From contig JBHGBD010000033.1 of NCBI GenBank assembly GCA_041946825.1, forward strand, positions 1-44,776: DNA of 44,776 nucleotides, written 5' to 3'. Made by a program: the position numbers and the translations under genes. The DNA is from CAZTHM01 sp041946825 (GTDB lineage: Bacteria > Acidobacteriota > Terriglobia > UBA7540). Shown one piece after another: positions 33,241 through 41,370 of this stretch. The notes beneath the pieces were generated by a model. It searched no databases. It saw only the letters and a list, made by a program, of their open reading frames with translations, and was not told the origin of the DNA. Numbering within the stretch: position 1 is the stretch's first letter; the number at the start of each line of letters is the position of its first letter.

Positions 33241-34595
33241 GGTTTGCTGGCCTCCGGCGCGCTGGGAGTTCCGGATTCCGCTTTCACACCGGGGTGGACC
33301 GGCTCGATCATCCGCGGCTGGGGATTAAGGCTCTGCAGCCACGTAGCAAGGGCTCGACGCTCCTGCTCGTTTCCAACGAAGGGCGGCATGAAGCCTTTGA
33401 GCTCGTTGAGGTGGAGGAGTTGGTACTCGATCATCTGCGCGCTCCACCCTTTGACCGCGAACCGGATGCTGTTGTAGCCGTTTACCGTGTGACAGCTTGC
33501 GCACTGTACGCGGAATACCTCTTCCCCGGCCTGTGCCGGCTTGTCGGGATCGACCTCGCGGCTGCGCACCCAGCGCGCGGATTTCAACACGCCCTGCTGG
33601 CGGATGGCTCCCACTTCCGACAATCGCAGTGTGTTTGCATACATGTAGTCGTAAATGATGTAGGGTTTGCGGACCGCTTCGCGAACCCATTCCGTGACGC
33701 CGGTGGTGGAGAGCGCCAGAACGGCAATCACGAACGCAAACGTGAGATTGAAATAGCGCGGGTGCTGGTAGGGTCCAAAGTACGTGAAGGCGACCACCAG
33801 CACCGAGAAGAAGATGGAGAGCCCGGCGAAGATGGTGACCGCGGGCGCCGCGCCCATCGAAATTTCGCGCGCCAGCAGCGGCAACGTGGAGATGTACCAG
33901 ACCCCCGCCAAGGGGATCACGAGCGTTCCCGCCAGAACCCACTTGGCGGCGTAGCGGACGATTTCGAGTCGCAGGGCCACATCCCGCATCGCCGAAGCCG
34001 TTACCAGGCCATATACCCCGGCCAGCGCCACGGAGACTGCGGTTCGTACCAAACATGAGGGCAACATGCTGGGATTGAAAAAGGCCGTCCAGAAGCTGGG
34101 CGATCCGATCCACTGCCCGGGCGTCAACATGAAGGCAAGAATTCCGTTGATGACGAAGAGGCTCAGCCAGGCGGCACCAAAGTAGATCCAGCCGACCATC
34201 AGATGAGTCTTCCGATCAAGGCGATCCCAACCGTAGTAGTAAATAAACGCGGCTGCGATCTCGACAAAGAAGAAGACCCATTCAATCGCCCAGCCCCAGA
34301 CGAACACGTGAATGAGGGTTGCTGTGGCTTCGGGATTTACCAGACCGATTGACCACCAGATCCCCACACCGCTTACCGCGCCAAAAACCAGTACGATGAG
34401 AACGAAGAAGGTCGAATGGGATCTTACGTACTCGAGAAGTTGGGGATTGTTCTCGCGGTAGGCTTTGCGCTCCGTGAGAGGAAGGAAGAGCCCGCCTCCC
34501 ACCGCGAAATGCGAAACAAATATGTGAAGGATGGCAATGATGCCGATGATGAGTCCGCCCCCGAGCATGGGCGGCTCCCAAACCGGGTAGTTCAT
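33237..34595 (-). CDS. CydA-like oxidase subunit fused to cytochrome c
   Basis: 452 residues from ATG 34595 (a TTG at 34631 would add 12). About eight to nine helices resemble cytochrome bd subunit I: His24 in the first helix (CydA His19), Glu105 and Glu112 in AIEWVFFFVEIAAAF followed by YGWDRLDRKTH, which matches the CydA segment with Glu99 and Glu107. At the CydA His186 position there is Arg184 (CLVRTAVS), and no GRQPW Q-loop is visible. A C-terminal periplasmic domain has the haem-c motif CASCH (365-369) and a likely Met403 ligand in GFMPPF. Probably takes electrons from or through cytochrome c rather than quinol. Coupled to the next gene by overlap. Confidence 0.85.
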   Translation of the reverse strand: MNYPVWEPPMLGGGLIIGIIAILHIFVSHFAVGGGLFLPLTERKAYRENNPQLLEYVRSHSTFFVLIVLVFGAVSGVGIWWSIGLVNPEATATLIHVFVWGWAIEWVFFFVEIAAAFIYYYGWDRLDRKTHLMVGWIYFGAAWLSLFVINGILAFMLTPGQWIGSPSFWTAFFNPSMLPSCLVRTAVSVALAGVYGLVTASAMRDVALRLEIVRYAAKWVLAGTLVIPLAGVWYISTLPLLAREISMGAAPAVTIFAGLSIFFSVLVVAFTYFGPYQHPRYFNLTFAFVIAVLALSTTGVTEWVREAVRKPYIIYDYMYANTLRLSEVGAIRQQGVLKSARWVRSREVDPDKPAQAGEEVFRVQCASCHTVNGYNSIRFAVKGWSAQMIEYQLLHLNELKGFMPPFVGNEQERRALATWLQSLNPQPRMIEPVHPGVKAESGTPSAPEASKP

Positions 34596-34712
34596 CGCAG
34601 GTCCGTGGCGAGGGCACTCCGCGAAGAGCAATTAATGCTATTCTTCTCCAGGAGGAATTTCAATAGGCTTGCTTTAGGACCGTCCGGAAAAACGGGACAT
34701 CGGAGGAGGCCG

Positions 34713-35207
34713 ATGGGAACCATCAAGAAGGGGGAAGCCGCGCCGGCGTTCGAATTACCGGGGATTGAAGGCAACCGTTACTCCCTCGAAGAGGCGCTGG
34801 CCCGAGGGCCGCTTCTGGCCGCGTTTTTCAAGGTGAGCTGCCCGACCTGTCAGTATACGTTCCCTTTCATTGAGCGTTTGTATCAGCAATTCCGCCCTAA
34901 GGGAATCCAGGTCTGGGCGGTCTCCCAGGACGATGCGCGTGCCAGCCGGCAGTTCGCCAAGGAATTTGGCACCACCTTCCCGGTTCTCATTGACGAGTAT
35001 CCCTACCAGGCTTCGCGCAAATATGGAATCAAATATGTCCCCACTCTTTTCCTGATTCCCCGCCATGGCAAGGTCGAATTGGTATCCGACGGGTTCGCGA
35101 AAGCCGACCTGATCGAGATCCAGCAGTGGTTTGCGAAGAGTCTTTCATCCCAGCCGCCCGCGCTTTTTCTCCCGAACGAGCGCGTCCCGGAATTCAAGCC
35201 TGGTTGA
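34713..35207 (+). CDS. Thioredoxin-fold peroxiredoxin/TlpA-like protein
   Basis: 164 residues from ATG 34713, with a very strong CGGAGGAGG ribosome-binding site. The AhpC/TSA-type opening is KKGEAAPAFELPGIEG. A redox CxxC lies in FKVSCPTCQYTFPF, followed by VWAVSQDDARASRQFAKEFG, FPVLIDEYPYQASRKYG and the cis-Pro segment IKYVPTLFLI. No signal peptide is seen, so it is probably cytosolic. It could be a thiol reductase or a bacterioferritin-comigratory-like peroxiredoxin. The CxxC pair argues for the former. It diverges from the cytochrome pair. Confidence 0.88.
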   Translation: MGTIKKGEAAPAFELPGIEGNRYSLEEALARGPLLAAFFKVSCPTCQYTFPFIERLYQQFRPKGIQVWAVSQDDARASRQFAKEFGTTFPVLIDEYPYQASRKYGIKYVPTLFLIPRHGKVELVSDGFAKADLIEIQQWFAKSLSSQPPALFLPNERVPEFKPG

Positions 35208-35307
35208 GGGTCCAAGAGCTAGGCTTGGTCAAGCCTGAATTCAAGGGTGCAGGTGACAAGTTGCAGGGAACAGCAACAAGGCCTTCCGCTGTGGCCACTG
35301 GCAGAAG

Positions 35308-35481
35308 TCAGGGGGTTTCTCCGGCTTGTTCAAGATCCCGCTTTTTGTGTTTGGGCGGCTTCCGTTTGCGATTCTCCAAGCGCTGGCTGGGCGGAGGCGT
35401 GCCGACTTGAAGGCGCGCCCGACGCTTGACTTCCTTGGCAGCGAGAAACGGTTTCGGCCTTCTGGGTTTCGAGGGGCTCAT
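35308..35481 (-). CDS. Small basic protein downstream of selC
   Basis: 57 residues from ATG 35481, which lies 10 bp beyond the 3' end of tRNA-Sec on the same strand, so it may be cotranscribed with the tRNA. Nine Lys and nine Arg in 57 residues (about 32 percent) and about ten Pro give a strongly basic, probably disordered protein (for example LENRKRKPPKHKKRD). It could bind nucleic acid. The ribosome-binding site is weak, so I hold it as probable rather than certain. No homologue could be checked here. Confidence 0.45.
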   Translation of the reverse strand: MSPSKPRRPKPFLAAKEVKRRARLQVGTPPPSQRLENRKRKPPKHKKRDLEQAGETP

Positions 35482-35491
35482 TGCCTGAGTC

Positions 35492-35586
35492 TGGCGGAAG
35501 TGTGTCGGAATCGAACCGACCGTCCCGATAAAATCGGGACCGCAGGGTTTGAAGCCCCGGACGGACACCAGCCCGCATGCACTTCC
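35492..35586 (-). tRNA. selC: tRNA-Sec (TCA), selenocysteine
   Basis: A 95-nt tRNA. The 5' end GGAAGTG at 35586 pairs with CACTTCC near the 3' end, followed by G and an encoded CCA. It has a 6-bp D stem with a four-nucleotide TGGT loop, an anticodon loop with TCA (CTTCAAA), a long variable arm of 8 bp (GTCCCGAT...ATCGGGAC) and a T arm GTCGG TTCGATT CCGAC. These are hallmarks of bacterial tRNA-Sec. Position 8 of the acceptor (C) faces A, so the usual eighth pair is mismatched. The first 40 nt form the attachment core of the neighbouring element. Confidence 0.96.
35547..35586. repeat. Attachment repeat, tRNA-proximal copy
   Basis: Exact 40-bp match to 41497-41536. It runs from the anticodon loop to the 5' end of tRNA-Sec. 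The base on either side differs between the copies, which fixes the boundaries. Confidence 0.9.
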
Positions 35587-35657
35587 ACATTTTCTAACTA
35601 CTTTACATTCTGTTGGTTACATCCCATATGTAAGCCTATACTCGTAGCTTACAAAAA

Positions 35658-35694
35658 ACAGTGTGCCCAAATTGTGCCCAAATTGTGCCCAATT
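35658..35694 (+). repeat. Three tandem 11-bp repeats TGTGCCCAA(A/T)T
   Basis: Units at 35662-35672, 35673-35683 and 35684-35694. The 11-bp period equals about one helical turn. The block 35658-35681 recurs exactly at 41345-41368 near the other end of the island. Candidate integrase or excisionase arm-binding sites. On the minus strand the same sequence reads LGTIWAQFGHT, which could instead be the end of a lost integrase gene. I see no gene in the rest of 35587-35891. Confidence 0.55.
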
Positions 35695-35891
35695 TGTACG
35701 CAAACAAAACCACAAAACGATACGTTTTGATACAAAACCATCATTCCGGGGTGTCCTCGAGTTCCTCGTATCAACCTCACATACAGTTGGTCTAATCTCG
35801 AATCATCACATCGGGAATCCACCCGTAATCGGAGGCCATTCTGGTCGCGAGTATACTACAGTCGACCGGTACACCACCATAATGGCCTGAT

Positions 35892-36134
35892 TCACCAACG
35901 TGGAGAGATACGCTTCATGCGCTCGATGTACAGATCCAGGTCACGAATATCAAAGCGAATGGAGTAGCCTTTCGCCTCCTGGATAAAGGGGATGTCCCCT
36001 TCTCGCGCCAACTGTCGCATCTTTGTCTTACCAACTCCCAAGTATTCTGCTGCATCTTTCAGCTTGAGAAGTCGCTTGCCCGCTTTGGAGCCCGTTGTAG
36101 TTCTTCGGGTCGATCGATTAACGTTTCTTGCCAT
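35892..36134 (-). CDS. Excisionase-type helix-turn-helix protein
   Basis: 80 residues from ATG 36134, with GAGGTGA nine bases upstream. ATG 36140 and a frame extending to 36239 are alternatives. After a basic N-terminus the HTH_17/excisionase pattern is clear: LLKLKDAAEYLGVGKTKMRQ, a turn at AREGDIPFIQEAKGYSI, then RFDIRDLDLYIERMKR. Such proteins bind promoter or attachment DNA and control excision or transcription. It lies about 300 bp inside the selC end of the island, transcribed towards the tRNA, as expected for a recombination directionality factor. Its integrase partner is missing. Confidence 0.75.
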   Translation of the reverse strand: MARNVNRSTRRTTTGSKAGKRLLKLKDAAEYLGVGKTKMRQLAREGDIPFIQEAKGYSIRFDIRDLDLYIERMKRISPRW

Positions 36135-36292
36135 CGTCATTCTCACCTCGTTGATATAGTCCTCGGGTTCTCTGGTCGAAATCGTTCGGGGTACTGGAGC
36201 ACTGCGCCGCAGAAGTATTAGGGAGGAGGGCATCGCCAACGGCGTGCGGAAAGCACGGCGAGCGTTACCGACGGCGACACTCTCCCCGCAAG

Positions 36293-37085
36293 TTGTGCGT
36301 GGGGGAAATTAAGCTTGCAAAAGGACAATCGCTATTGGTAAATAACCGACTAAGGCACGTGTCGGAATTAGAAAACCCTGATCCCGGTCTAGCCTCAATA
36401 GGGGGTCAACTTCTCTCGGGGCATTACTTGAAGGGCCAGCTTGTGGCTCGCGATGACTGGAGGGCTCTGGGTGACGACCCACGAGCATCCCAGATTGAAT
36501 CGCTCTTCGCAAAGGTCAAACCGAAACTCGAAAAGGATAGGCCAACCAGCAAAGGGAGTAATGAACAGCTCGTCCGCGACCTCCTGCTGAATCCCCTTTT
36601 CGCGATTCTGGGTTTGCCGTGGTCACCGGCAGTCTTCTATTTTGGCAAGCAGCTCGACTACGCGCTTTTGGCTGACGAAGCGACTTCTGCCAAAGCCCAG
36701 GAACTGATTAATGACGGCAAGGAGCTCGATGCCCGTCGTCTGAGCTACGGCATTGTCGAGGCGGAACGCTAGGGAAAGGAATTCGGCATCAAGCCCAAGG
36801 TATCTGACCTCGTTGATCCAATCTTCCAGCTTGAATTCTATCTGGGCAACGCGCGGCGCAGCGGCGGGCCGCGCTGGGGAATCCTCACGAACGGCCACAC
36901 TTGGCGGCTTTACTGCGGCGACTCTGACCCGATGCGGCATGATTTCCTGGGAATCGAGTTGGGAACCGGTCCCACTCTATTCGCGCACGACGAGCGAGAG
37001 GCCTTCAAGCTCCTCGTCTACTCCTTCAGCGCCGAGGCGGCACACGTCCGCGAGCGAGTGCGCTTTGACTCTCGCGGATCAATGC
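36293..37085 (+). pseudogene. Restriction-type N-terminal endonuclease gene, broken by an amber stop
   Basis: Codons 1-159 end at TAG 36770-36772, but the same frame continues without a gap: GKEFGIKPKVSDLVDPIFQL, then EFYLGNARRSGGPRW and GILTNGHTWRLY. This is the pattern of the N-terminal half of Eco57I/type IIG restriction proteins (…ERWxK… then …LTNGxxWRLY). A TGG-to-TAG change in AER(W)GKEFG explains the stop. Recognisable similarity ends near 37085, where the frame runs into antisense of the minus-strand restriction gene. The start (TTG 36293) is uncertain. It looks like the remnant of a second restriction gene in the island. Confidence 0.65.
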
Positions 37086-37092
37086 CTAATAG

Positions 37093-40000
37093 CTACTCGC
37101 CAGTACTTTCAGTATCCGGAAGTTCGGCGACGATGTGGCTGCTGAAGCGCTCAAGGAAGCCTTGGATGATCTTACGCTCTGAGGCTGTAATTCCGTACAA
37201 GCCGTAAACCAGGTCGTTCAGCTCAGCTTCAAGGGATGTGACTTCGCCGCTCAGCCGGCTCAGCTCGCGGCGCGCCACTTCCTGCAATTGCAGGAGCTTC
37301 TTGCAGCCCTCGGGCTTGACGGGCAGGCGCCATGAGAGGATTTCCTTTAGCGGGAGCGTCCTGCGCTTGCGAGCGCGCAATGCCTCGGCGAGGCAATCGG
37401 CGTGCTCGCGGTGCTCGAACTCAAAAGCGCGCTGAGCGCCGTAGCGAACTTCGAAGTTGTAAAGAGCCTTTTCGACGCCCGTGGATTCAGGATCGATTGA
37501 AAGCTGAGCAATGGTGGGGTTCTCGCGTGCCAACTTTCCGATAGAGTCCAACTCGTAGCATGCCAGCTCACGCTCGAAAGAGCCGGGAAAACCTGCCAGA
37601 CTCTCCAGCAGCACCGCTGCCGAGTCTGCCCGGCTGGTAAGGTCTTCGGATTTCCTGCATAAAGACGTGAACGTCATGTCGTTGGTCGGAACCACAACCT
37701 CTGCGATGAACTGGTCGCCGTATGAATAGAATCTCGATCCGAAGACGGAGCTGATTTGTTTAACACAGAAATCCGCTGCGCGAGAATTCAGGATCGCGGC
37801 GACCGCCAACAGCATTTCGTCAGAATTATCATTTAGGGCGATCCCGTAGACCCCAGCGGTCCCTCCGGCGGCAAAGACATAGCGACCCTTGAGATCAGCC
37901 GCCACGGAGGGACGCCGGGAAAGAACCTGGAGCACCAACTTGGGCGAGAAGTAGTAATCTAAGTTCTGGGGCCGGGCGGCTCCGTACCAGACGTGACCGT
38001 CGGCTTCATCTTGTTCGTAGCGGCCGTCTTCGCGTTTGCGCAATTCAGTTTCATGTTTACGGAGGTATCTCCATGCCTTGGGAAAGCGGTCTTCGAATAG
38101 CTCAATCGAGTCTGGGTCCACGAATTCGAACTCCCCGATGTTCGCCTTGCAGGGTATAAGGTTCCATTCCTCGATTTCATCACCGTTCAGAGTTCGCTTC
38201 CGCAAATACCTGTCATAGGGGAACATCACCCAGGTCCGCTTCCAGTCGACTGCCCAGCGGCCCACATCCTTGCCAAAGAGGAAGGGGCGCAACGCGCCCT
38301 TCTCGATTTCGATTGGCTTTTTGTCGCAACCGTCACCCTCGTGGCGCACCCGAACCTTGAGGTGCTCTCCCATGTCCTCGACCTCATCAAACACGAGAAT
38401 GCTATCCGCGCTTGTCTGATATCCTGCAAATCCGCCACTTGTCGTGGCAGAGAGTTCATGGAGGCGTGCGCCCGGAACATTCCGAAGCTTGTCGAAAACC
38501 TCTTGCTCATCAGGCGGCATCAGCCACCAGCCCTTACCGTGCAATCTTGTTCGCGGAAATGGGAAGGCTTCGAGTGAAACCGTCCGAGCGACAGGTATGG
38601 CCTTGATTTCCTTGCGTAGCCGGTTGAGTTCGGTTACTAGGTCCGCAAAGTCGGCCTCGCTCGTGAAGACTCGAACCGCCTCAACGTCACCTACTTGGGT
38701 TTTGCTGTCTCGTTCGGCGGTCAGGATGGCAGGATAATTCAGCGCGCCCTCGAAAACGCGAGTGTCGCGGAGATCGAAAAGCAGGTCGACGCGGAGCGAC
38801 TTCGGCAATTCCTCGCGAATCTTCTGGCCGTAATCCACATTCAGGAATCGGTCCGAGAGGATGAAACCCAGGCGCCCCTTTCTTCCCAGCCAGCCCTCGC
38901 GTTCTCCGGAGCGAACCGCCCTTTCGAGGAATGGGACATAGAGGTCGTAGTTGTGCTCGGTCCACTCGTATTTACCTTCCCAATACTCCTTCACATGTTC
39001 CGGTATCTTTTGAATACGGACGTAAGGGGGATTACCGACGACGAAATCATATTGAAGGTCATGCTTAAGCGAAACCGCCAGGACGAGGTCCTCGATCGTC
39101 TTCAAAAACCTGCCATCGTCGAATTTCCCTCTCAATTCTTCGACTGTTACTTCCAGGCGCTCAACCGCAGGCTTCAGGTAGTCTTCCAGCTTTTCGGCTC
39201 GATCCCCGAAGCGGGACCGAAGGAGCGTTACGAGTGAATGTCGGCGGTCGCGGACAGCTTGAAAGATGCATGACAGCGCAGCGACGTACTCCTCCAAGTT
39301 TCCGACCAGATTCTGGCTTTTGGCGTATTGGAACCGAGGCACGCTGACAAACACTTGGTGGAAGGGCTTCTTCTCGCCCTTAATGGGGAGATAGATCCTT
39401 ACTTCGAGTGTCTTTTCTTCAAACCTGAAGCGCGGCGTTTTGCTCGATGGCCCCTCTCCCTCTCCCTCTTCTTCCCGCTCCTCGACTCGAAGTGAATCAG
39501 TCCGGAAGACTGGTAGGCGAAGGATGCGGAATTCACTGTCATGCTTGATCGCCTCGGCGTACAGGCCAAGAATAAGCGCGGCGTAATTCATTTGCGCCAT
39601 GAGCACAGCGAAAGGATTGATGTCGAACCCGACGATCCGCAGTCCATCCGTCAAATCCTGCAGAGCCTTCTTCGCGTCCCCTCCGGCATTCTTGAGGTAA
39701 CGGTGCAGCGCGGCAGCAAGGAAGGAGCCCGACCCACAGGCGGGGTCGAGCAGCCGATCCCCGCGCTGACCCTTGTAGCCGCATTCGTCGAGGATGAATT
39801 CAATTACTTCGCGCGGCGTGTAGAACTCGCCGAGCGCCTTCCGAGTGTCCCGGTCGAAGTAACGCTGATACATTTCGCCCAAGAGGTCGCCGCGAAGCTC
39901 GTAGAAATCGAATTGGGTAACGGTGAGGATGGATTCACCCAGCGCGTTGAACGCCGGCCGCCCCTCCTCAAGGGGGCACTCCATCCACCAGTCGAAAATG

Positions 40001-41001
40001 TCCTGCAAGAAGATGGTGGCGAAAAGCACTTCGCTGGCGCGAGTGAAGCAGCGCTCTACGACTTCGCGGTGCTTGTCAGGCGTCAGCTTGCCGCGCACTG
40101 CCAATTCATTAAGGCTTTCATGAATACGAGGAACGAAGCGAACAAAAGGAAAGCCTTTGTCATTGGCTGCCTTGGCGAGAATTAACCGCGAGATGATGCT
40201 ATAGGCTGTCTCCAAAGCAAACGAGAATTGGGCGATCTCTGCTTTGCTTCGGCTTCCGAGGAACTCTCTCCAACTGGCGGGGATATTCTTAAACGTCAAT
40301 TCGCGGGCATAGGTTCTGAGCCAGAAATCGTACGATCCCCGGGCGAAGCGCGAGGCCTCGACAGTTTTCGGCAAAAGCTGTTTGAGGGAGAGTACCAGGC
40401 GGCCAAACGCGGAAACAGGTCGTAGCTGAAAGACTTGGAAGAAAATGCGCGCAGCTTCGGAGTCAGGGTCGGAAATCAAGAGAACGTTCTGGCGGTGATA
40501 GCGAAGTCGCTCCAGGACGCTTTCCAGCTCTTCCAGATGGACGGTCTGCTTGCGCAGCCAGTCCGCAACGCATCTGGCGTCTTCCTCCGTGGTCTCCGCA
40601 AGCTTGAAGGTTCGTTGGTGAGGGAAATGGCCGTTGGTCCGGGCGTGGATGACAATCTCTGCGCCGTTGGTTAGGACTCCGTAGATCGCAAGGTGGGGAT
40701 TGACGTACTTTTCCTGAAGCTCGCCAAGAAAGGATTCAAGTGGCCCAGCCGATGGCTTCTTGAACTCGATGACAGCATGCACCCGGCCCCCAAAGCCGGT
40801 CAACGCCACGTCGAATCTCTTACGCAGCTTGCCGCGCTGTGCAAGGATGTCCTTGCCGAAGCCGTCGTAGCCAAGTTCTACGAAGAAACCCTTCTCCTGG
40901 AAAATCTTCTCTACTTCGGCTTCCGTCAAGGTCTGATCCTGGCAGGCCTTACCGATCGTGCGGAGTAGCTGCTGGAATTTGCGCGACATCGATGTGGGCA
41001 T
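37093..41001 (-). CDS. Type IIG restriction-modification enzyme, Eco57I class
   Basis: 1302 residues from ATG 41001 (alternatives TTG 41028 or ATG 40989), fusing nuclease and methyltransferase. The N-terminal PD-(D/E)xK-like region has RFDVALTGFGGRVHAVIEFKK (Asp about 64, Glu79, Lys81). A helical region follows, then N6-adenine methylase motifs: GEFYTPREVIEFILDE, DPACGSGSFLAA (about 419-430), GFDINPFAVLMAQMNYAAL, and the catalytic NPPY (about 657-660) in VVGNPPYVRIQ. The C-terminal third is a probable target-recognition domain, ending ELNDLVYGLYGITASE. It would methylate adenine in a specific site and cut unmethylated DNA, giving defence against phage. It fills most of the selC island and looks intact. 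Confidence 0.93.
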   Translation of the reverse strand: MPTSMSRKFQQLLRTIGKACQDQTLTEAEVEKIFQEKGFFVELGYDGFGKDILAQRGKLRKRFDVALTGFGGRVHAVIEFKKPSAGPLESFLGELQEKYVNPHLAIYGVLTNGAEIVIHARTNGHFPHQRTFKLAETTEEDARCVADWLRKQTVHLEELESVLERLRYHRQNVLLISDPDSEAARIFFQVFQLRPVSAFGRLVLSLKQLLPKTVEASRFARGSYDFWLRTYARELTFKNIPASWREFLGSRSKAEIAQFSFALETAYSIISRLILAKAANDKGFPFVRFVPRIHESLNELAVRGKLTPDKHREVVERCFTRASEVLFATIFLQDIFDWWMECPLEEGRPAFNALGESILTVTQFDFYELRGDLLGEMYQRYFDRDTRKALGEFYTPREVIEFILDECGYKGQRGDRLLDPACGSGSFLAAALHRYLKNAGGDAKKALQDLTDGLRIVGFDINPFAVLMAQMNYAALILGLYAEAIKHDSEFRILRLPVFRTDSLRVEEREEEGEGEGPSSKTPRFRFEEKTLEVRIYLPIKGEKKPFHQVFVSVPRFQYAKSQNLVGNLEEYVAALSCIFQAVRDRRHSLVTLLRSRFGDRAEKLEDYLKPAVERLEVTVEELRGKFDDGRFLKTIEDLVLAVSLKHDLQYDFVVGNPPYVRIQKIPEHVKEYWEGKYEWTEHNYDLYVPFLERAVRSGEREGWLGRKGRLGFILSDRFLNVDYGQKIREELPKSLRVDLLFDLRDTRVFEGALNYPAILTAERDSKTQVGDVEAVRVFTSEADFADLVTELNRLRKEIKAIPVARTVSLEAFPFPRTRLHGKGWWLMPPDEQEVFDKLRNVPGARLHELSATTSGGFAGYQTSADSILVFDEVEDMGEHLKVRVRHEGDGCDKKPIEIEKGALRPFLFGKDVGRWAVDWKRTWVMFPYDRYLRKRTLNGDEIEEWNLIPCKANIGEFEFVDPDSIELFEDRFPKAWRYLRKHETELRKREDGRYEQDEADGHVWYGAARPQNLDYYFSPKLVLQVLSRRPSVAADLKGRYVFAAGGTAGVYGIALNDNSDEMLLAVAAILNSRAADFCVKQISSVFGSRFYSYGDQFIAEVVVPTNDMTFTSLCRKSEDLTSRADSAAVLLESLAGFPGSFERELACYELDSIGKLARENPTIAQLSIDPESTGVEKALYNFEVRYGAQRAFEFEHREHADCLAEALRARKRRTLPLKEILSWRLPVKPEGCKKLLQLQEVARRELSRLSGEVTSLEAELNDLVYGLYGITASERKIIQGFLERFSSHIVAELPDTESTGE

Positions 41002-41027
41002 TGTATCGGCAACCCCGGCAGCAAGCA

Positions 41028-41264
41028 ATGGCCGAGGAAACGACCCGCATCAATTGGCGGGTATGGGGAGACGGTTCGCCGCTCGCCAGCGCCAAGAAAT
41101 TCGAGCCCATCCTGAAAGAAGCCGTGGAAGAGGAAACCGTCCCGGACGACGAGACCGCCTTCAAGGCCCGCCACAAGCAGTTACGCGGCAAGCTGAACGT
41201 CTCCCGTGAGCGCTTCCGCTCGTTGACCTCCAAGCCCGGCTTCTACATCTGGGCCGGCAAATAG
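41028..41264 (+). CDS. Small hypothetical protein divergent from the type IIG gene
   Basis: 78 residues from ATG 41028. Starts with MAEETTRINWRVWGDG and ends SLTSKPGFYIWAGK. Basic and acidic residues alternate, with helix-forming stretches in the middle (FEPILKEAVEEETVPD, FKARHKQLRGKLNVS). No HTH is evident, so a classical controller protein is not supported. It diverges from the restriction gene with about 26 bp between starts, so the two would share a promoter region. The ribosome-binding site is weak. The island end follows within 230 bp. Function unknown. A role tied to the restriction system is only positional inference. Confidence 0.5.
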   Translation: MAEETTRINWRVWGDGSPLASAKKFEPILKEAVEEETVPDDETAFKARHKQLRGKLNVSRERFRSLTSKPGFYIWAGK

Positions 41265-41344
41265 CTCACTATAGAGTGGCTACATGAGGACCCTTTTCCT
41301 CCGCTTTCCGATGGCCTGAGTACTGGGCTAGTGTAGCGACCTTT

Positions 41345-41370
41345 ACAGTGTGCCCAAATTGTGCCCAATA
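41345..41370 (+). repeat. Two tandem 11-bp repeats, far end of the island
   Basis: TGTGCCCAAAT at 41349-41359 and TGTGCCCAATA at 41360-41370. A 24-bp stretch (41345-41368) is identical to 35658-35681 in the same orientation. It lies about 130 bp inside the far attachment repeat. No gene is seen between 41265 and 41496. Confidence 0.55.

Noticed and set aside
35188..35260. Imperfect inverted repeat with two GAATTCA(A/G)GC boxes after the thioredoxin-like gene
   Set aside because: Only about eight of ten bases match and there is no T tract, so neither a terminator nor a mobile-element end is supported.
35833..35888. 8-bp inverted repeat AGGCCATT/AATGGCCT downstream of the excisionase-like gene
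   Set aside because: The arms are 40 nt apart, with no T tract on the transcribed side. Possibly an operator, but not distinguishable from chance.
35663..35890. 75-codon plus-strand frame at the left end of the selC island
   Set aside because: It begins inside the 11-bp repeats, which explains its periodic Cys/Pro start. The rest has no coding character.
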